A stretch of 28,614 bases of DNA from UBA1723 sp045641625 (GCA_045641625.1 JAZUHH010000096.1:1-28614); one strand, 5' to 3'; counted from the first letter of the stretch, positions 15,601 to 23,000 are shown. Notes: a model not told the origin generated them from the sequence alone. Numbers and translations: made by a program.

Positions 15601-16242
15601 GCTGGTATGGTGTTGAAGAACGTGTCAAAGTCAAACTCATATACTTTCCCGTCTGGAAGCAAGGAGACTGTAATTCCTGCCAAGGGACATAAGGTTGTCT
15701 GGGCTTCAAAGAATGTGGAAGACAGTCCGCTTCATGTCGGATATAAGCTAAGTGCGGCAAATGAATACATGATCGCATTATATGACGTAATCCGTGGTGA
15801 AGAGATCTTGGTAGATAGCATGACCTACAAGCTTCACAATCAGAATGGTTCTTACGGACGTGTGACAGATGGAGCTGATTCATTAAAGAAATTCTACAGT
15901 TGTCTTTCTTATTTGGACACTAGGCAGATTATTCCGTCTCCAAACAAGGCTAACGGAGAGCTTTGCTTGACTTATGCTAATGATGACGTGATAGATTCCT
16001 TGAAGGAAATAAAGGGTATTCAGTTGTATCCTAATCCTGCAAGCGATGTTGTGTTCATTGCTTTGGTAAACGATTTGAAGGGAGACTGGAGCATCATGGA
16101 CTGCAACGGAAGAGTTGTGAAGAAAGGTTGCATAGTTGACGGAAAGACCGTGGCTGAGGTCGGTGATTTGCCTGCTGCAGTTTATACAGTCAGAGTCTCT
16201 ACATCCGATAATGTGTACACTGATATCTTTATCAAGAGATAA
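12667..16242 (+). CDS. Secreted CotH-kinase-domain surface protein with lamin-tail domains and T9SS sorting tail
   Basis: A large exported protein (1191 aa). In order: a signal peptide to about residue 23; a lamin-tail-like domain (about 24-150, opening VTISEIMPCN); a chitobiase C-terminal-like beta domain (about 172-252, with DGTSVYYSTNGSEP); a CotH kinase-like domain (about 260-690, with NGVYQRLMGLRERTN at 417-431 and ILYDTDFGFG near 529-538, whose Asp pair fits the metal/catalytic site); a galactose-binding-like beta region (about 760-930); a second lamin-tail-like domain (about 945-1060, opening MYVNEVCASN); and a type IX secretion sorting domain in the last 76 residues, starting LYPNPASD. 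It is expected on the cell surface or released. CotH kinases phosphorylate protein targets in Bacillus spores; the target here is unknown. Confidence 0.9.
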   Translation: MKRHILSIGYIFAMLLACFDLNAKVTISEIMPCNVSSHIDDKFNFNPYVEFYSDSKVDLLGATITHIRDAKEMWSYTVQKSHIIPSGYSLLFFGADKESSPVDGINLGHMPEKFEYKGSTLTISKGDSVIASISYPVQVPGLSYGPEGYMVPSPGEENNVGYPDLSKRAAMPSFDATSKPGVYLSESSMEITIAVPDGTSVYYSTNGSEPKKDNTGVKKYTEPFTIKKSCAVRARAYKSGALFSKDLVGSFILENDDYDMCEGPDLPIVHLITDSTYLYGKKLGISTKGSNGIKGEGCNDVEANYNQDWDRPAIFEYYEDGELKLSQLVEIGVFGGCSRKYDVKSLKMKASKKTGNNRYEYKDFFKEKHFDELKSVQIRNGGNGYEGIVCRDGFMQSLCKGMGIDYQAYQPVAYYINGVYQRLMGLRERTNADFVFHNYGYDEDKLDHLEIAKEHILATVGDTSRYNEMINYVENHYNDEDFYDRLGEYMDIEEYISWQIFEEYIVNTDWPANNTKIWRNTKDGKFRWILYDTDFGFGIYGGGGPNYTAEWIDMISFACGEGSNVNWANGTQVSKDNYQFDEKSKWKTTLIKHCLKNKDFQRRFVKRYRELIAKNFEPERVAAVWDSIATMVEKDYCATKDYDDVYSAGKSLTSFAKKRPAYALEHLMNHFGMTDSPAKVKFSVKSEEPIKDFAFLFNKQKYNKTSYEYNALKGESVKIEPIIPRGYKIDGWELSDKVSKTFPLITSSSIWKYFYKDTCPEGEWNKVGYDDKSWEDGKGMMGYGGTNEYKTTLDYGGDDENRYLTGYFRYNLNFEKGEVPESIIFKIAYDDGFVLYVNGKEITRTNLPKDTAISYSTEALEFVNDVTKTIELDGSLFKEGANVIAVEVHQVNAKSSDMVFCGTATASIETGGSSDKFFESDIAGDIEVVLLVSPDENCVTPKMYVNEVCASNTEYMDKWGAKPDWIEIYNAEDHPVDLAGMVLKNVSKSNSYTFPSGSKETVIPAKGHKVVWASKNVEDSPLHVGYKLSAANEYMIALYDVIRGEEILVDSMTYKLHNQNGSYGRVTDGADSLKKFYSCLSYLDTRQIIPSPNKANGELCLTYANDDVIDSLKEIKGIQLYPNPASDVVFIALVNDLKGDWSIMDCNGRVVKKGCIVDGKTVAEVGDLPAAVYTVRVSTSDNVYTDIFIKR

Positions 16243-16268
16243 GAAAAGACTGACAATTTCGGTTTTTT

Positions 16269-16288
16269 GTAAGTTTTTGTAAGTTTTT
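16269..16288 (+). repeat. Two tandem copies of GTAAGTTTTT
   Basis: An exact 10-base unit repeated head to tail, ending about 34 bases upstream of the -7 element of the micro-lipoprotein genes. It may simply be slippage in AT-rich DNA, or a regulator site. Confidence 0.6.
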
Positions 16289-16322
16289 TTGAAAAAGTAG
16301 TGTACTTTTATTAGAAATTTGA

Positions 16323-16330
16323 TAATTTTG
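16323..16330 (+). promoter_or_regulatory. -7 element of the micro-lipoprotein/gapA transcript
   Basis: TAATTTTG, a full match to TAnnTTTG, 44 bases before ATG 16375. No comparable element is visible between the second micro-lipoprotein and gapA, so this promoter may drive all three genes. Confidence 0.65.
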
Positions 16331-16374
16331 TATCGTCTAAGTGATTATAAACACATATAAAAATTGAAATAGGT

Positions 16375-16500
16375 ATGAAAGTGGTAAGATTGGCAGTTGC
16401 TGCTGCAGTTATGGCATTGCTTTTTGCTTCATGTAAGACACAGACTTGTCCAGGTTACGGAGAGACTGAGTCTAATCAGACTGTAGAGCAGAACGCTTAA
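16375..16500 (+). CDS. Micro-lipoprotein, 41 aa
   Basis: A tiny gene with a full lipoprotein signal: MKVVRLAV, a hydrophobic stretch, then FASC with Cys20 as lipidation site. The mature peptide is only 22 residues. It contains one further Cys in TCPGYGE and an acidic, Asn/Gln-rich end. I know of no function. The signal is well formed and codon choice matches neighbouring genes, which argues for a real gene. A second micro-lipoprotein follows 18 bases later, with a comparable Lys-Thr/Ser and Cys pattern after the lipid Cys and a shared Gly-Glu; gapA follows that. Confidence 0.75.
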   Translation: MKVVRLAVAAAVMALLFASCKTQTCPGYGETESNQTVEQNA

Positions 16501-16518
16501 TTATTATAGGTCTCGATC

Positions 16519-16656
16519 ATGAAGAAGAGGTTTGCGATATTGGTTCTATGTTTGACTTCGTTTCTAGCTTTGTCTAGCTGCAAGTCAGGTTGTGGTTGCC
16601 ACGGAGATCCATTCGGAGAAGTTCCGGAGCAGTCAGAGATCAGTGATGTCGCATAG
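16519..16656 (+). CDS. Cys-rich micro-lipoprotein, 45 aa
   Basis: The signal runs MKKRFAILV to LSSC, with Cys21 as lipidation site. The 25-residue mature peptide begins CKSGCGCHGDPFGE, so Cys21, Cys25, Cys27 and His28 are clustered and could bind a metal or haem-like ligand or form disulfides; the rest is acidic. The pattern CK[ST], Cys, then Gly-Glu is shared with the preceding micro-lipoprotein, suggesting paralogy or partnership. The gapA start codon lies 62 bases downstream with no clear promoter between. Function unknown. Confidence 0.75.
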   Translation: MKKRFAILVLCLTSFLALSSCKSGCGCHGDPFGEVPEQSEISDVA

Positions 16657-16718
16657 TATTCAGGATTGTCGGGATAAACATTAATCGAAACATTTTTAGT
16701 TTAAATATTTAATAAACA

Positions 16719-17747
16719 ATGGTAAAAGTTGCTATTAACGGTTTTGGCCGTATTGGTCGCCTTGCATTTCGTCAGATGTTCGAGGCTGAGGGTTACGAGG
16801 TAGTTGCTATCAACGATTTGACTTCTCCTAAGATGTTGGCTCACCTTTTGAAGTATGATACAGCTCAGGGTGGTTTCGCTGGCAAGTTCGGTGAGGGTAA
16901 GCACACAGTATCTGCAACTGATGATTCTATCATCGTTGACGGTAAGGAGATCAAGATCTCTGCTTGCGCTAACGCTGCTGAGTGTCCATGGGCTAAGTAT
17001 GGTGTAGATGTAGTTCTTGAGTGTACTGGTTTCTACACTTCAAAGGATAAGGCTTCTGCTCACCTTACAGCTGGTGCTAAGAAGGTAGTTATCTCTGCTC
17101 CTGCAGGTAACGATCTTCCTACAATCGTATTCAACACTAACCACAAGACTCTAAAGGCTTCTGATACAGTTATCTCAGCTGCTTCTTGTACTACTAACTG
17201 TCTTGCTCCAATGGCAGACGCTCTTAACAAGTACGCTGCTATCCAGTCAGGTATCATGTCAACAATCCACGCTTACACAGGTGATCAGATGATCCTTGAC
17301 GGTCCTCAGCGTAAGGGTGATCTTCGTCGTTCTCGTGCTGGTGCTCAGAACATCGTTCCTAACTCAACAGGTGCTGCTAAGGCTATCGGTCTAGTTATCC
17401 CTGAGTTGAACGGTAAGTTGATCGGTTCTGCACAGCGTATCCCAACTCCAACAGGTTCAACTACTATCCTAGTTGCTGTTGTTAAGGGTAAGGATATCAC
17501 TAAGGAGGGTATCAACGCTGCTATGAAGGCTGCTTCAACTGAGTCTTTCGGTTACACAGAGGATGAGATCGTTTCTTCAGACATCATCGGTATGAAGTTC
17601 GGTTCATTGTTCGATGCAACTCAGACTATGGTATCTAAGATCGACGACGATACTTACCAGGTACAGGTAGTTTCTTGGTACGACAACGAGAACTCATACA
17701 CTTCTCAGATGGTTCGTACAATCAAGTACTTCGCAGAGATCAAGTAA
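16719..17747 (+). CDS. gapA: Glyceraldehyde-3-phosphate dehydrogenase, NAD type
   Basis: Cytosolic glycolytic enzyme oxidising glyceraldehyde 3-phosphate to 1,3-bisphosphoglycerate. The N-terminal NAD fold shows INGFGRIGR (6-14) and Asp33 in INDL, which favours NAD. The catalytic Cys157 is in ASCTTNC, and the base His184 in IHAYTGDQ. RRSRAGAQNIVP and the C-terminal WYDNENSY are standard. Length 342 aa is normal. Codons are strongly biased as in pfp, implying high expression. It follows two micro-lipoprotein genes and ends with a strong terminator. The symbol gapA is by family; other schemes call it gap. Confidence 0.97.
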   Translation: MVKVAINGFGRIGRLAFRQMFEAEGYEVVAINDLTSPKMLAHLLKYDTAQGGFAGKFGEGKHTVSATDDSIIVDGKEIKISACANAAECPWAKYGVDVVLECTGFYTSKDKASAHLTAGAKKVVISAPAGNDLPTIVFNTNHKTLKASDTVISAASCTTNCLAPMADALNKYAAIQSGIMSTIHAYTGDQMILDGPQRKGDLRRSRAGAQNIVPNSTGAAKAIGLVIPELNGKLIGSAQRIPTPTGSTTILVAVVKGKDITKEGINAAMKAASTESFGYTEDEIVSSDIIGMKFGSLFDATQTMVSKIDDDTYQVQVVSWYDNENSYTSQMVRTIKYFAEIK

Positions 17748-17769
17748 TACGGCTCTTAAGCTAAGAAAT

Positions 17770-17802
17770 GTGGAGGCAATCTTCGGGTTGCCTCCTTTTT
17801 TT
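17770..17802 (+). terminator. Rho-independent terminator of gapA
   Basis: A 10-bp stem GGAGGCAATC/GGTTGCCTCC (one T-G wobble) capped by a TTCG tetraloop closed by C-G, followed by seven T. Very strong form. Confidence 0.95.
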
Positions 17803-17870
17803 ATTTGTTGGTCCATAGATTTTGCTTATTTATGTTGAATAACACAAATTTATTATAAAAAAGTGCCGAA

Positions 17871-17905
17871 TTTTGAACATTCAATGTAAAAAAGCACTAA
17901 TTTTG
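17871..17905 (+). promoter_or_regulatory. Promoter of prs
   Basis: TTTTG at 17871-17875, a 22-base spacer and TAATTTTG at 17898-17905, 25 bases before the start codon. Confidence 0.65.
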
Positions 17906-17930
17906 CATCCAGATAAAAATTAAATAACAA

Positions 17931-18866
17931 ATGGAGAACAGACCTTTTAAGATTTTCTCTGGTACAAATAGTAAATATTTGGCTGAGGAGATTTGCGCAC
18001 AGTTGGGTTGCCCACTTGGTAAGTGCAACGTGCAGCACTTCGCAGACGGTGAGTTTGGTGTAAGCTACGAGGAGAGTATTCGTGGTAACTATGTGTTCAT
18101 CGTTCAATCTACTTTCCCAAATGCTGACAACTTGATGGAGCTTCTTCTTATGGTGGATGCTGCTAAGCGTGCTTCTGCTTATAAGATTGTTGCTGTAATC
18201 CCTTACTTCGGTTGGGCTCGTCAGGATAGAAAGGATAAGCCAAGAGTTGCTATCGGTGCTAAGCTTGTTGCTGATATGCTTGCAACTGCTGGTATTGATC
18301 GTCTAATCACTATGGATTTGCATGCTGACCAGATCCAGGGATTCTTCAATATTCCAGTTGATCATCTTTATGCATCTTCTATCTTCTTGCCTTATATCCA
18401 GAGCATGAAGCTTGAGGACCTTACAATCGCTTCTCCAGATGTTGGTGGTAGTAAGCGTGCTAACTCTTACGCTAAGTATCTTGGTGTTCCTATGGTGCTT
18501 TGCCACAAGAGCCGTGAGAAGGCTAATGTAGTGAGCGAGATGACTATCATCGGTGATGTAAAGGGTAGAAATGTAATCATCCTTGACGATATGGTTGATA
18601 CAGCCGGTACTCTTACAAAGGCTGCTGACCTTATGACTAACGGTGGAGCTAAGAGCGTTCGCGCTATCGTTTCTCACCCAGTTATGAGTGATCCTGCTTC
18701 TACTCGTGTTATGGATTCAAGCTTGGAGGAGATCATCTTCACAAACTCTATTCCATTCCACAAGTCATGCAAGAAGGCAAAGGCTTTGAGCGTTGCTCCT
18801 TTGTTCGCTGACACTATTCGCCGAGTTCTTGATAATGAGTCTATTAGCGAGAATTACTTGGTGTAA
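17931..18866 (+). CDS. prs: Ribose-phosphate pyrophosphokinase (PRPP synthetase)
   Basis: Cytosolic enzyme making PRPP from ribose 5-phosphate and ATP, for purine, pyrimidine, histidine and NAD synthesis. Seen are FSGTNSKYLAEE near the start, FADGEFGVS (37-45), PYFGWARQDRKDKPR (91-105) with the ATP loop, TMDLHADQIQGFF (127-139) and the PRPP-binding loop DDMVDTAGTL (219-228). Length 311 aa is normal for the class I enzyme. Codons are biased toward highly expressed usage. It has its own promoter and terminator, so it is a single-gene unit. Confidence 0.97.
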   Translation: MENRPFKIFSGTNSKYLAEEICAQLGCPLGKCNVQHFADGEFGVSYEESIRGNYVFIVQSTFPNADNLMELLLMVDAAKRASAYKIVAVIPYFGWARQDRKDKPRVAIGAKLVADMLATAGIDRLITMDLHADQIQGFFNIPVDHLYASSIFLPYIQSMKLEDLTIASPDVGGSKRANSYAKYLGVPMVLCHKSREKANVVSEMTIIGDVKGRNVIILDDMVDTAGTLTKAADLMTNGGAKSVRAIVSHPVMSDPASTRVMDSSLEEIIFTNSIPFHKSCKKAKALSVAPLFADTIRRVLDNESISENYLV

Positions 18867-18890
18867 TAAATTCATAGCAGAATTATATAA

Positions 18891-18921
18891 GAGGTGCGTC
18901 CCAAGGGCGTGCCTCTTTTTG
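18891..18921 (+). terminator. Rho-independent terminator of prs
   Basis: GAGGTGCG pairs with CGTGCCTC (8 bp with two wobbles), followed by TTTTTGTTTT. Confidence 0.82.
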
Positions 18922-18957
18922 TTTTAAAGCCAGTTCTTTCATTTAGACTTTATTTTT

Positions 18958-18989
18958 TTTGAATTTTATCGGATTATTGCCTAACTTTG
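18958..18989 (+). promoter_or_regulatory. Promoter of the TonB-C gene
   Basis: TTTG at 18958-18961, a 20-base spacer and TAACTTTG at 18982-18989. This excludes a start at 18987 and favours ATG 19008 or 19014. Confidence 0.75.
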
Positions 18990-19007
18990 CCGTGTTTGAT
19001 AATTGAT

Positions 19008-19409
19008 ATGGGAATGAATAGAATTTTAGCTACTATATTGACACTTTTTCTGGCATTTTGCTCTTATGCTGACGAAGCATCTAAAAAAGTAGAGTATAAT
19101 GCTCCGATTCAGATGGCTCCGGCTTTCCCTGGAGGCGTTTCCGCACGAACTAAGTTCCTGCAGGACAATATCCAATATCCGGCAGAGTGTGCTATGGCAG
19201 GAATCGACGGAATTGTAATGGTCAAGTATATGGTCAAGTCGGACGGAACACTTGCCGAAATACAAGTTGCTCAAAGCAGCGGTAACGAATTGCTGGACAA
19301 CGAAGCTCTTAGAGTTGTCAAGTTGTTCCCAGATCACACGCCGGGCAAACTAAGAGGAGAGACAGTTGATAGCTATCTGACTCTTCCGGTATCTTTCAGA
19401 TTGAAATAG
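19008..19409 (+). CDS. Exported TonB C-terminal-domain protein
   Basis: Starts at ATG 19008 (or 19014, two codons in). The N-terminus is a signal peptide (FLAFCSYA), not the long membrane anchor and Pro-rich linker of a full TonB, so the mature protein is little more than one TonB_C domain. Typical motifs are FPGGVSARTKFLQDNIQYP, GIDGIVMVKYMVKSDG and ELLDNEALRVV. Full TonB proteins energise outer-membrane transporters; a free domain with no anchor may instead bind other envelope proteins. It sits 25 bases before the TPR gene, so the two probably form an operon. Confidence 0.85.
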   Translation: MGMNRILATILTLFLAFCSYADEASKKVEYNAPIQMAPAFPGGVSARTKFLQDNIQYPAECAMAGIDGIVMVKYMVKSDGTLAEIQVAQSSGNELLDNEALRVVKLFPDHTPGKLRGETVDSYLTLPVSFRLK

Positions 19410-19434
19410 GACTAATATAACACATTGAGAAATA

Positions 19435-21411
19435 ATGAGATTCTTCGTTAAAATCTTCACTTTTGCTTTTGTTCTGGCTCTTGTTCAGCCTGCATTTGCA
19501 AAGAAGGAGGATGAAAGCTATACCAAGGCTCTTGCCGAGCTTTCGAAGGAAAGGTACACATCTACAATAAACCTTTTGACTTCGTATCTTTCGACAAACG
19601 AGCAGGCTCCTTTGGCTTACTACTATCGTTCTATTGCCGAGTTGAAGTCAGGTGAGGCTGCCATGGCATTGGGAGACATAGATGTCGCTCTTCAGCTGAT
19701 CAGAAAACTGCCCAAGGACAGCAAGATCAGACAGCCTGAAATGCTGTACCAGAAGGCTGAGTGCCAGCAGGCAATAGGCCAGACCGACGAAGCGCTTGCC
19801 TCTTTGGCTGAAGCCATTGCACAGTCTCCAAATTATGTTAATGCCTATGTTTTGAAGGCAAGGATAATGTCAGAAAATAAAGATTATGCCGGCGCAGACT
19901 CTACATTCGGAAAAGCATTGTCCCTTGATCCGCAAAACTATGATGCTCTCGTTTTGTATTCCAGGAATTTGATAGACGCCGAGAAGTATAAGGAGGCGAT
20001 AGATAACCTTAACCATGCAATCACAATCAACAAAGATTCGAAAGATGCCTATTTGCTGAGATTCCAAGCAAACAAGCATTTGCAGAATTACGAAAGGGCT
20101 TTTGATGACCTTGCATATGTGGCGTCAAACGAGGACGACTATTCGCCTTACGAGAACGATATAAAGGAAGTGGCAATCAAGTGCCATACATATTCTCTGC
20201 CTTATATCAGCTCAAAGATCAACGCGAACGAGCATTCCATCATGTGGCTGCTTGTGCGTGCCGCAATCTATAAGTATGACGGAAAGTACCTTGACGCAAT
20301 CAAGGACTACAACACTCTGGATGACAAGCTTGGCGAGAAATATGCCATCACTATGAACGAGGTGGCGGACTGCTATATGAAGCTTGGAGATACAGAAAAG
20401 GCCCAGCAGCTGTACGGAGAGTCATTGGAACTTGAAGAGACTGCAAATGCCTCTGCAGGTCTTGCCACAATCTTGAAGTACAAGGGTGAGTTGGACAAGG
20501 CCCTTGTCTATGCCTCGAAGGCTATCTCTATTGATCCGATGCACTGCGAGCACTACTACACTCGTGGTCAGATATACGAGTTGAAGTCTATGGTCGGAGA
20601 CGCGCTTTCGGATTACGAGGTGGGTATCCAGATGTCGAACGACTATTCTCCCCTTTACCTTAGAAGGGGTTTGCTGAAGAAGTCTAAGAGCGACTTCAAC
20701 AAGGTTGTGAAGCTTGAGGATTCGCCCAAGCCTTCGGACAACTGCAAGCCGGTGGCTTTGGTTCAGCTTGGTAAGGAGAAGGAAGGCCGTGCCTGGGTTG
20801 AAAGAATTATCAAGGAGTATCCCACATCGGAAAACTACTATGTCGCAACCTGTTTCTATGCTTGTGTGAACGACAGCGCCAAGGCTATGAAATCTTTGGA
20901 GAAGGCTTTGGAGAAAGGATACAGGGATTTCTCGCAGATAGATTCGGACAAGAATTTGGACAGTCTGCGAAAGTGCGACGACTTCGTGATGCTGTGCAAC
21001 AAATGGAAGAAGGCGAGCGGAGTGACAACTTCATTCTCTGCCCAGCCGGAGAACGGACAGCCGATCAAGCCTAAGGAAGTGAAGGAAGTTAGGGTAGTCC
21101 GAAGCGGAAACGACTATTTCGTTCCGGTCATGTGCTGTGGAGTGAACATGTCCGCCGTAATCGACACATCTCTGCAGGTCTCTGAAATGTCGAAAGCCGA
21201 TGCCGAGTTCCTTTCAAAGTATGGCTATGGCAGAATTAGGAATGACAAGTTCGTGGCTAAGCTGCGAATTTCTGATATAGATGTGGATGGTGTCGAGTTC
21301 CAGCTGGTAGAGAACAAGGATGCCGTGCTGCGTCTTAACGCCGTTGCAATATCAAAGTTCGGAATGTGCAGTATCAACCGACAGAACTCAACTTTGAAGA
21401 TTGAGCGCTAG
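19435..21411 (+). CDS. Secreted TPR-repeat protein with degenerate retropepsin-like C-terminus
   Basis: The 658-aa protein has a signal peptide ending at PAFA (residue 22). Residues about 25-500 are tetratricopeptide repeats, e.g. NYVNAYVLKARI and DPQNYDALVLYSRNL, a protein-binding scaffold. The last 94 residues resemble a clan AA (retropepsin-like) domain: Asp577 in AVIDTSLQVSEM matches the DTGA active-site loop but reads Asp-Thr-Ser, and the later LNAVAISKFG matches the hydrophobic second half. The Gly to Ser change makes activity uncertain. It is expected in the periplasm. It lies close behind the TonB-C gene and may partner with it. Confidence 0.85.
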   Translation: MRFFVKIFTFAFVLALVQPAFAKKEDESYTKALAELSKERYTSTINLLTSYLSTNEQAPLAYYYRSIAELKSGEAAMALGDIDVALQLIRKLPKDSKIRQPEMLYQKAECQQAIGQTDEALASLAEAIAQSPNYVNAYVLKARIMSENKDYAGADSTFGKALSLDPQNYDALVLYSRNLIDAEKYKEAIDNLNHAITINKDSKDAYLLRFQANKHLQNYERAFDDLAYVASNEDDYSPYENDIKEVAIKCHTYSLPYISSKINANEHSIMWLLVRAAIYKYDGKYLDAIKDYNTLDDKLGEKYAITMNEVADCYMKLGDTEKAQQLYGESLELEETANASAGLATILKYKGELDKALVYASKAISIDPMHCEHYYTRGQIYELKSMVGDALSDYEVGIQMSNDYSPLYLRRGLLKKSKSDFNKVVKLEDSPKPSDNCKPVALVQLGKEKEGRAWVERIIKEYPTSENYYVATCFYACVNDSAKAMKSLEKALEKGYRDFSQIDSDKNLDSLRKCDDFVMLCNKWKKASGVTTSFSAQPENGQPIKPKEVKEVRVVRSGNDYFVPVMCCGVNMSAVIDTSLQVSEMSKADAEFLSKYGYGRIRNDKFVAKLRISDIDVDGVEFQLVENKDAVLRLNAVAISKFGMCSINRQNSTLKIER

Positions 21412-21425
21412 CCCTTAAATGGCAT

Positions 21426-21433
21426 GATATTTG
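21426..21433 (+). promoter_or_regulatory. Possible -7 element before the Tyr-rich lipoprotein gene
   Basis: GATATTTG differs from TAnnTTTG at the first base, as does the pfp element. It is 30 bases before the start codon; TTG lies at 21401-21403, a 22-base spacing. Confidence 0.4.
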
Positions 21434-21463
21434 CAACTCTTTCAAGTGGAATATTAGTAGAAA

Positions 21464-21898
21464 ATGAAAAGAATAGTTATTTTGTTGTTAGGCGTTATCA
21501 GCCTTTTGTTGAGTACCTCATCTTGTACAAGTGATCATGACCATTATTACGAGGGTGTTCCCATTAACAATGGCTACTACTATCACAACGGTTATTATTA
21601 CGCTGATCCTGAGTTCATGTATCAGTATCCGCACGATGCAAACCACTATTACTATGGTCGCCTTGAGTGGAAGGGCGGAAACTTTGGTTGGGCAATTGTG
21701 TTGAGAGAGAACCCATACTATGGACTTGTATTGAGAATAGAGAATCCTTTGAGAGTGGAGGAGTGTCTTGGAAGACATAATCTTCATGACGGAGAGGTGA
21801 TGGTAAGATTTGCCTTCACACACATGGATCCATACTATTACGATGGAGTGAACTATCCATTTGCTTTCGTAGATCATATATATTATACTCACAGATAG
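21464..21898 (+). CDS. Tyr/His-rich lipoprotein of unknown function
   Basis: Not recognised. Signal MKRIVILLLG to STSSC, with Cys21 as lipidation site. The mature 124 residues are remarkably rich in Tyr, His, Asp and Asn early on, with short repeats such as NNGYYYHNGYYY and HDANHYYYG, then a hydrophobic core (WAIVLRENPYYGLVLRIENP) and a compact end (FAFVDHIYYTHR). The composition suggests a small beta-rich envelope protein; the His/Asp cluster after the Cys could bind metal. It precedes ftsY, which has its own promoter. Confidence 0.65.
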   Translation: MKRIVILLLGVISLLLSTSSCTSDHDHYYEGVPINNGYYYHNGYYYADPEFMYQYPHDANHYYYGRLEWKGGNFGWAIVLRENPYYGLVLRIENPLRVEECLGRHNLHDGEVMVRFAFTHMDPYYYDGVNYPFAFVDHIYYTHR

Positions 21899-21918
21899 TT
21901 TATTTGGCAAAATAATAT

Positions 21919-21926
21919 TATCTTTG
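21919..21926 (+). promoter_or_regulatory. -7 element of ftsY
   Basis: TATCTTTG matches TAnnTTTG and lies 24 bases before the ftsY start. No well-spaced -33 element is clear. Confidence 0.6.
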
Positions 21927-21950
21927 CAAGTGAATTCATAAATAACATAT

Positions 21951-22901
21951 ATGGGATTTTTTAGTTGGTTTACAAAGGACAATAAGGAAACCTTGGACAA
22001 AGGTTTGGAAAAGACAAAGGAGAGTGTCTTTTCTAAGATAGCACGTGCCGTTGCCGGAAAGAGCAAGGTGGATGATGAAGTGCTTGATAATTTGGAGGAG
22101 GTTCTTATTACATCCGATGTAGGCGTTGACACTACACTTAGAATCATCGAAAGAATCGAAGCTCGTGTGGCCAGGGACAAGTACGTCGGAACAGACGAGC
22201 TCAACAAGATTTTGCGTGAAGAGATTGCCGCCCTGTTAGAGGAAAATAATTCAGACGACATAAGCGGCTATTCTTTGCCTGAGGACAAGAAACCTTATGT
22301 TATAATGGTTGTTGGTGTGAACGGAGTCGGCAAGACAACAACTATCGGAAAGCTTGCTGCAAAGTACACTAAGGCAGGAAAGAAGGTGGTGCTTGGTGCG
22401 GCTGACACATTCCGTGCCGCTGCAGTGGAACAGCTTGTCGTTTGGGGAGAAAGAGTCGGTTGTCCAGTCATTAAGCAGGAGATGGGCTCTGATCCAGCTT
22501 CAGTTGCCTATGACACACTTTCCTCGGCAGTTTCATCTGGAGCTGATGTCGTGTTGATTGATACAGCCGGACGTCTTCATAACAAGATAAACTTGATGAA
22601 CGAGCTTACTAAGATCAAGCAGGTTATGAAGAAGATTGTTCCCGATGCGCCTCATGACGTAATGCTGGTTCTTGACGGTAGCACCGGACAGAATGCCTAC
22701 GAGCAGGCAAAGCAGTTCACTAAGGCCACTGACGTGACGTCTCTTGCAATCACTAAGCTTGACGGAACAGCCAAGGGTGGAGTGGTGATCGGTATCAGCG
22801 ACCAGTTCAAGATCCCAGTTCGTTACATAGGCGTTGGTGAGGGCATAGACCATCTTCAGGTGTTCAATCGCCAGGAATTCGTAGATTCTCTTTTCAAATA
22901 G
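21951..22901 (+). CDS. ftsY: Signal recognition particle receptor FtsY
   Basis: Membrane-associated GTPase that docks SRP-ribosome complexes at the translocon. The short N domain (about 10-100) follows MGFFSWFTK, without the long acidic A domain of E. coli FtsY, as is usual outside the Enterobacteria. The G domain shows the P-loop GVNGVGKTT (122-130), the SRP-family insertion ADTFRAAAVEQL (151-162), DTAGR (204-208), TKLDGTAKGG (268-277) and the C-terminal VGEGIDHLQVF. Length 316 aa is typical. It is followed by a terminator and then rimO. Confidence 0.97.
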   Translation: MGFFSWFTKDNKETLDKGLEKTKESVFSKIARAVAGKSKVDDEVLDNLEEVLITSDVGVDTTLRIIERIEARVARDKYVGTDELNKILREEIAALLEENNSDDISGYSLPEDKKPYVIMVVGVNGVGKTTTIGKLAAKYTKAGKKVVLGAADTFRAAAVEQLVVWGERVGCPVIKQEMGSDPASVAYDTLSSAVSSGADVVLIDTAGRLHNKINLMNELTKIKQVMKKIVPDAPHDVMLVLDGSTGQNAYEQAKQFTKATDVTSLAITKLDGTAKGGVVIGISDQFKIPVRYIGVGEGIDHLQVFNRQEFVDSLFK

Positions 22902-22931
22902 ACAATTTTAGAAAAAGATAGTTTCATGTAG

Positions 22932-22965
22932 AGGGCAGGCGGTTCAGCCTTCCCTTTATTTTTTG
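22932..22965 (+). terminator. Probable terminator after ftsY
   Basis: AGGGCAGGC pairs with GCCTTCCCT (9 positions with one mismatch) over GGTTCA, followed by TTATTTTTTG. Confidence 0.72.
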
Positions 22966-23000
22966 AATGTGACAATCCCATTTATTCTTTTCGGTTTGAT

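Noticed and set aside
21518..22261. Open frame of 247 codons on the - strand across the Tyr-rich lipoprotein and ftsY
   Set aside because: Its product is low-complexity Ser/Val/Ile-rich sequence mirroring the + strand codons; ftsY on the other strand is certain.
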